Source: Hawksworthiomyces lignivorus (Eukaryota > Ascomycota > Sordariomycetes > Ophiostomatales > Ophiostomataceae). From it: a DNA stretch of 64,000 nt. Location of the stretch: NCBI GenBank assembly GCA_002917075.1, contig NTMA01000016.1, forward strand, positions 489,268 through 553,267, written 5' to 3'. Each line of letters starts with the position of its first letter. Position 1 is the first letter of the stretch. Positions 56,145 to 64,000 of the stretch are shown one piece after another. The notes beneath the pieces were generated by a model that did no database searches, had not been told where the DNA came from, and saw only the letters and a list, made by a program, of their open reading frames with translations. The position numbers and the translations under genes were made by a program.

Positions 56145-56835
56145 GATGCTGGCTTATTGTATCAGGACTTTGGAAGGCTCCTCAGGCACGTAACGAATTC
56201 AAGAATGGTCACAGTATGAAGCCCGCAAAGCTGCTTAATCTGGCATCTTACCACCCCATATTTGTTGCTTATTTTTTCAAGTTTGATTATTTAGACCAGG
56301 TGCACATTCTTTGCCATTTTCATAATTTTAATAACTCTATGTTCTAGTCTTTTGTAGGGGTCCAGGCCGCACAACTCTTCTTGTCTCCTCTCTATTCCCT
56401 TGGTTTTTCATTATCCATAGCATCCAAGACAGCCAAGGACTATCGCAGGTAGGTGGACGTTGGCGGCTGTTGTAAGAACAAGTGGTGCGGGAAGAATCTG
56501 CAAGACACTTTCTTTCTCTGCCTTTGTTTAGCCGGAAAGTACTTTGTCTGTACATGGTTGTTTCTCGTAGCCTCAGAAATATACGTATTTACCCTTGACA
56601 GAGAGGCTCATTCATAGACCATCAGATGTTGAAGCTTGAATACTTCTAGTAAAAAAAAATAGTCTACTTGCAATAGATGTTCTAAATCCTCAAGACCCTT
56701 TCAATTTTTGGGAGCGATCCTACTTGTCAATCATACACTGCAAAAATATAACTATTTTTAAGAGTTTGATACAGTAAAAAAAAAAGTACAGTAATTTGAA
56801 ATGCCTAGGGAAACATGGTCTCTCTCGTTTCCCAT
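56145..56835. other. Intergenic region, no gene seen
   Basis: Upstream of the secreted Cys-rich gene and downstream of the GH30 gene. A-rich runs lie at 56650-56660 and 56776-56786. Confidence 0.5.
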
Positions 56836-61085
<4,250 letters not shown>

Positions 61086-62723
61086 ATGGCCGACGAGAAC
61101 CCTATCCTGCGCGGTCTCCTTGACTCGCTGACGACCATCAATCAGCGCCTTAACTTGATCGAGAATGCCCTGAGCATACCTTTGCCTGATGCGCCAGTCA
61201 CAAAGACCACCTACAGCTATGCCAATAGCCAGCACAGCCAGAGCGCCAACAGCATCGGCAAAGGAGGCAGCGCTAGCCATGGCAGCGCCGCCAACCGCCG
61301 CCCGCTTCACACGGCAACAGCCACGGCGGCATCACTAACACCACCGACGACGTACGCTTCGGCGTCCTCCTTTCCCTCTTCATCTCCATTTCAAGTCTCC
61401 TCGAACCCGACGGCGGCGGCCTCCGCCGCGCGAACCATACAACCGGCAGCACCGACCGGCTCTTCCTCTTCTCGCGCTACCGCACCGAACATTCCCTTCT
61501 CCTCGGCTGCCATCTCGTTTCAGGCAACTCCACCGCCGGAGCCGCTGCCTTTGAGCTCACGGCCGGAAAACATTTCCGCTACCATCAAGCGAGAAGAGAG
61601 CGACGAAGAAAAATCGTCCTCGGCGGCGTCACGGTACAAGTTTGGCGACCACGACCACCAGGCATCGGCAGGCGATCCGATGGAAGACGTCGAATACGGC
61701 GACGGCGCACAGAAGCAAGCTCGCCAAGACGGCAGCGGCACGCTCCCCAAGGAGCTGCAGCCCACGGGCGTCGACCACAGCTGCCTAGAAGCGCTGCCCG
61801 AGGGCTTCGTGGTGACGGGGCGCGCCACGCTGCAGGAGGAGCTGGACAGCTGGACGCTGCCCCGCGGCTATAGCATGCGCATCAACGGCACGCGCTCGCA
61901 CGGCCGCCGCCAGAAGATCCGCATGGTGTGCTTCCGCGGCGGCCGCTCGCGCCTGCGGCCCAAGGAGGAGGAGGCCCGGCGGGCGCGCGAGCGCGAGGAG
62001 CGCGAAGAGCAAGAGCGTGAGGAGCAGGAGCGGCAGCGGCAGCTTCTGCCGCAGCCGCCGTCGTCTTCGTCGTCATCGCCGTCCTGGGTCAACGGCGCGC
62101 CTGCTTCAGCTTCTGCGTCTCCTGCTGGCGCTGGCGCGAATTCAGCGCGGTCCTCGGTCCGCCGCAAGCCCACCACCGACCGTATCTCCAAAAAGTGCGA
62201 GTGCCCCTTCCGCTTCGAGCTCGTCGAGGTCTGCCCCGGCGCCGACCGCTACGCCGTCCACTACACCAACGACGACCACACCCGCCACAACCACGCCGCC
62301 GCCGACCTGATGCTGGACCCCCGCGCCCGCAAGCTGCCCCGCGCCCTCAAGGCCGAGGTCGACCAGTGGCTGCGGGGGGCCGCCACGGCCGCAGACGGCT
62401 CTGCGGCCGCGCCTGCAGCAGCATCTGCAGCGTCTACGACGACTACGACGACGACAACAACTATCTGGACCATCGCCAAGATTCAGGCCGAGCTGCAGCG
62501 CCGCGGCTATGGCCACGTGCTGGACTTTGACCTGCGCAATCGGAAGCGCGCGCTGCTGCACAAGGAGCGCATGGCGCAGCTGAAGTTGAAGGAGGAGGGC
62601 CGCGAGGACGCAGACGGCGACGAATCGATGACAATGACAGCCCCAGAAGCAGAGGCAGCGGCTGCTGACTCTAACAGCAGCGGCGGCGGAGCGGCAGCGG
62701 AGGCCGTGTCTGCTGCGGCCTGA
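61086..62723 (+). CDS. WRKY-GCM1/FAR1-like zinc-finger protein (Rbf1/Aft-type)
   Basis: Single exon, 545 residues. The N-terminal 180 residues are Ser/Ala/Thr-rich and disordered. A split DNA-binding module follows: SWTLPRGYSMRINGTRSHGRRQKIRMVCFRGG (about 253-285), then after a charged linker KKCECPFRFELVEV...DRYAVHYTNDDHTRHNH (about 369-405). The zinc ligands of the WRKY-GCM1 fold are thus C...C..H.H. Proteins with this fold (FAR1, Rbf1, Aft) derive from MULE-type transposase N-termini. A helix IAKIQAELQRRGYGHVLDFDLRNRKR near 470-495 may replace the transposase helical part. A nuclear transcription factor is likely; targets unknown. The frame 5' of 61086 lacks an ATG. Confidence 0.75.
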   Translation: MADENPILRGLLDSLTTINQRLNLIENALSIPLPDAPVTKTTYSYANSQHSQSANSIGKGGSASHGSAANRRPLHTATATAASLTPPTTYASASSFPSSSPFQVSSNPTAAASAARTIQPAAPTGSSSSRATAPNIPFSSAAISFQATPPPEPLPLSSRPENISATIKREESDEEKSSSAASRYKFGDHDHQASAGDPMEDVEYGDGAQKQARQDGSGTLPKELQPTGVDHSCLEALPEGFVVTGRATLQEELDSWTLPRGYSMRINGTRSHGRRQKIRMVCFRGGRSRLRPKEEEARRAREREEREEQEREEQERQRQLLPQPPSSSSSSPSWVNGAPASASASPAGAGANSARSSVRRKPTTDRISKKCECPFRFELVEVCPGADRYAVHYTNDDHTRHNHAAADLMLDPRARKLPRALKAEVDQWLRGAATAADGSAAAPAAASAASTTTTTTTTTIWTIAKIQAELQRRGYGHVLDFDLRNRKRALLHKERMAQLKLKEEGREDADGDESMTMTAPEAEAAAADSNSSGGGAAAEAVSAAA

Positions 62724-63257
62724 TTCGGAGAAATCTTAGCTCATCTCTTCATTTCATTTGTCTGTCATTTTTAGCGAGTCTTTTTGTCTTTTAGAATTAC
62801 TACAACTCGGCGTTTGGTATCATCAGCAAGCCTTGACAGTATAACCTGTCTGCTTGCTTGGGGATTTATGGCATTTTGAGCATTAATGTTTGGGAGCTGG
62901 AAAGACAAAAACCCGTAACGGAACTAGAAAGGGAAGCCTGGTGGCATACGCATAGTGTGAGCGACGAGATTTTGCCAGGTCATGGGTGGCTATTTTTTTA
63001 TTTCTTTCGCTACAGTACTTTTTTTATATATATATTTCGTCGTCAGCTAGTCGTCGAATTTTGGATACATACAATTTCACAATGCATATATCCTATTTTG
63101 TGCTCATTTTGAGCAATAGCCAGATACTGATTTGTCTTTAAACTAGATGTTGTAATGTATATATCCTGTCATGTCCGCCCTGTTGTCCAGGGCTCTATCT
63201 TACTGATATGCCGCTTACAAATTTCCCAGTTCCCTTTCCGACGATACCTTTCCCGTT
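62724..63257. other. Convergent 3' region, no gene seen
   Basis: AT-rich 3' ends of two convergent genes. A TATATA run lies at about 63024-63036. Confidence 0.5.

Positions 63258-64000
<743 letters not shown>

Overview
The window is nuclear DNA from a filamentous ascomycete, most likely a Sordariomycete and plausibly Hypocreales. The evidence is short GT-AG introns of about 50-100 bp, a Zn2Cys6 regulator beside a small metabolic cluster, an RGS-LOV type protein, a NACHT/ankyrin receptor, and GH92 and GH30 enzymes. The genus cannot be fixed from sequence alone. I support 21 protein genes (one cut by the right edge) and one intron-containing tRNA-Gln. Exon structures were built by hand from splice consensus, unbroken frame and family similarity; all multi-exon models close to whole codons.

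Layout. 1-2.8 kb is AT-rich and gene-free, with a purine-rich tract. 2.8-11.2 kb is a compact five-gene cluster: a Zn2Cys6 regulator, a fumarylacetoacetate-hydrolase family enzyme, an ACS-type MFS carrier, a stand-alone class I glutamine amidotransferase and a D-2-hydroxyacid dehydrogenase. Four of these form two divergent pairs. Each shared promoter carries the same 15-mer, CCGCCGACGCTACGG, which contains an everted CCG-N6-CGG. That makes it a strong candidate binding site for the cluster regulator. 12.6-15.6 kb has an Ulp1-like protein whose expected catalytic Cys is Ser, and a FAD monooxygenase. 16.6-23.8 kb is housekeeping: a CDF zinc transporter, ALG1, a UBC7-type E2 and SNU23.

24.9-35.3 kb holds two large accessory genes of the fungal NLR/STAND sphere on either side of DPH5. 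One is a 1,224-residue protein with a Fungal_N-like head and no P-loop; its frame is cut by a TAG and then stays open for 182 more codons. The other is a 1,267-residue alpha/beta-hydrolase-NACHT-ankyrin receptor with a GC-AG intron. 36.4-44.7 kb contains RPF1, a Nudix ADP-ribose pyrophosphatase with a mitochondrial-type presequence, a tail-anchored F-box protein, tRNA-Gln(CTG) and EXO5. 46.3-64 kb contains a secreted GH92 mannosidase, a roughly 3 kb gene-free leader region, an RGS-PAS/LOV protein that lacks the photoactive Cys segment, a secreted Cys-rich protein, a GH30 hydrolase, a WRKY-GCM1/FAR1-like zinc-finger protein, and the 3' end of glucose-6-phosphate isomerase.

The most rewarding items are the cluster with its shared promoter motif, the degenerate LOV domain, the interrupted Fungal_N protein and the NLR. 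All functional statements are homology-based; no searches or measurements were run.
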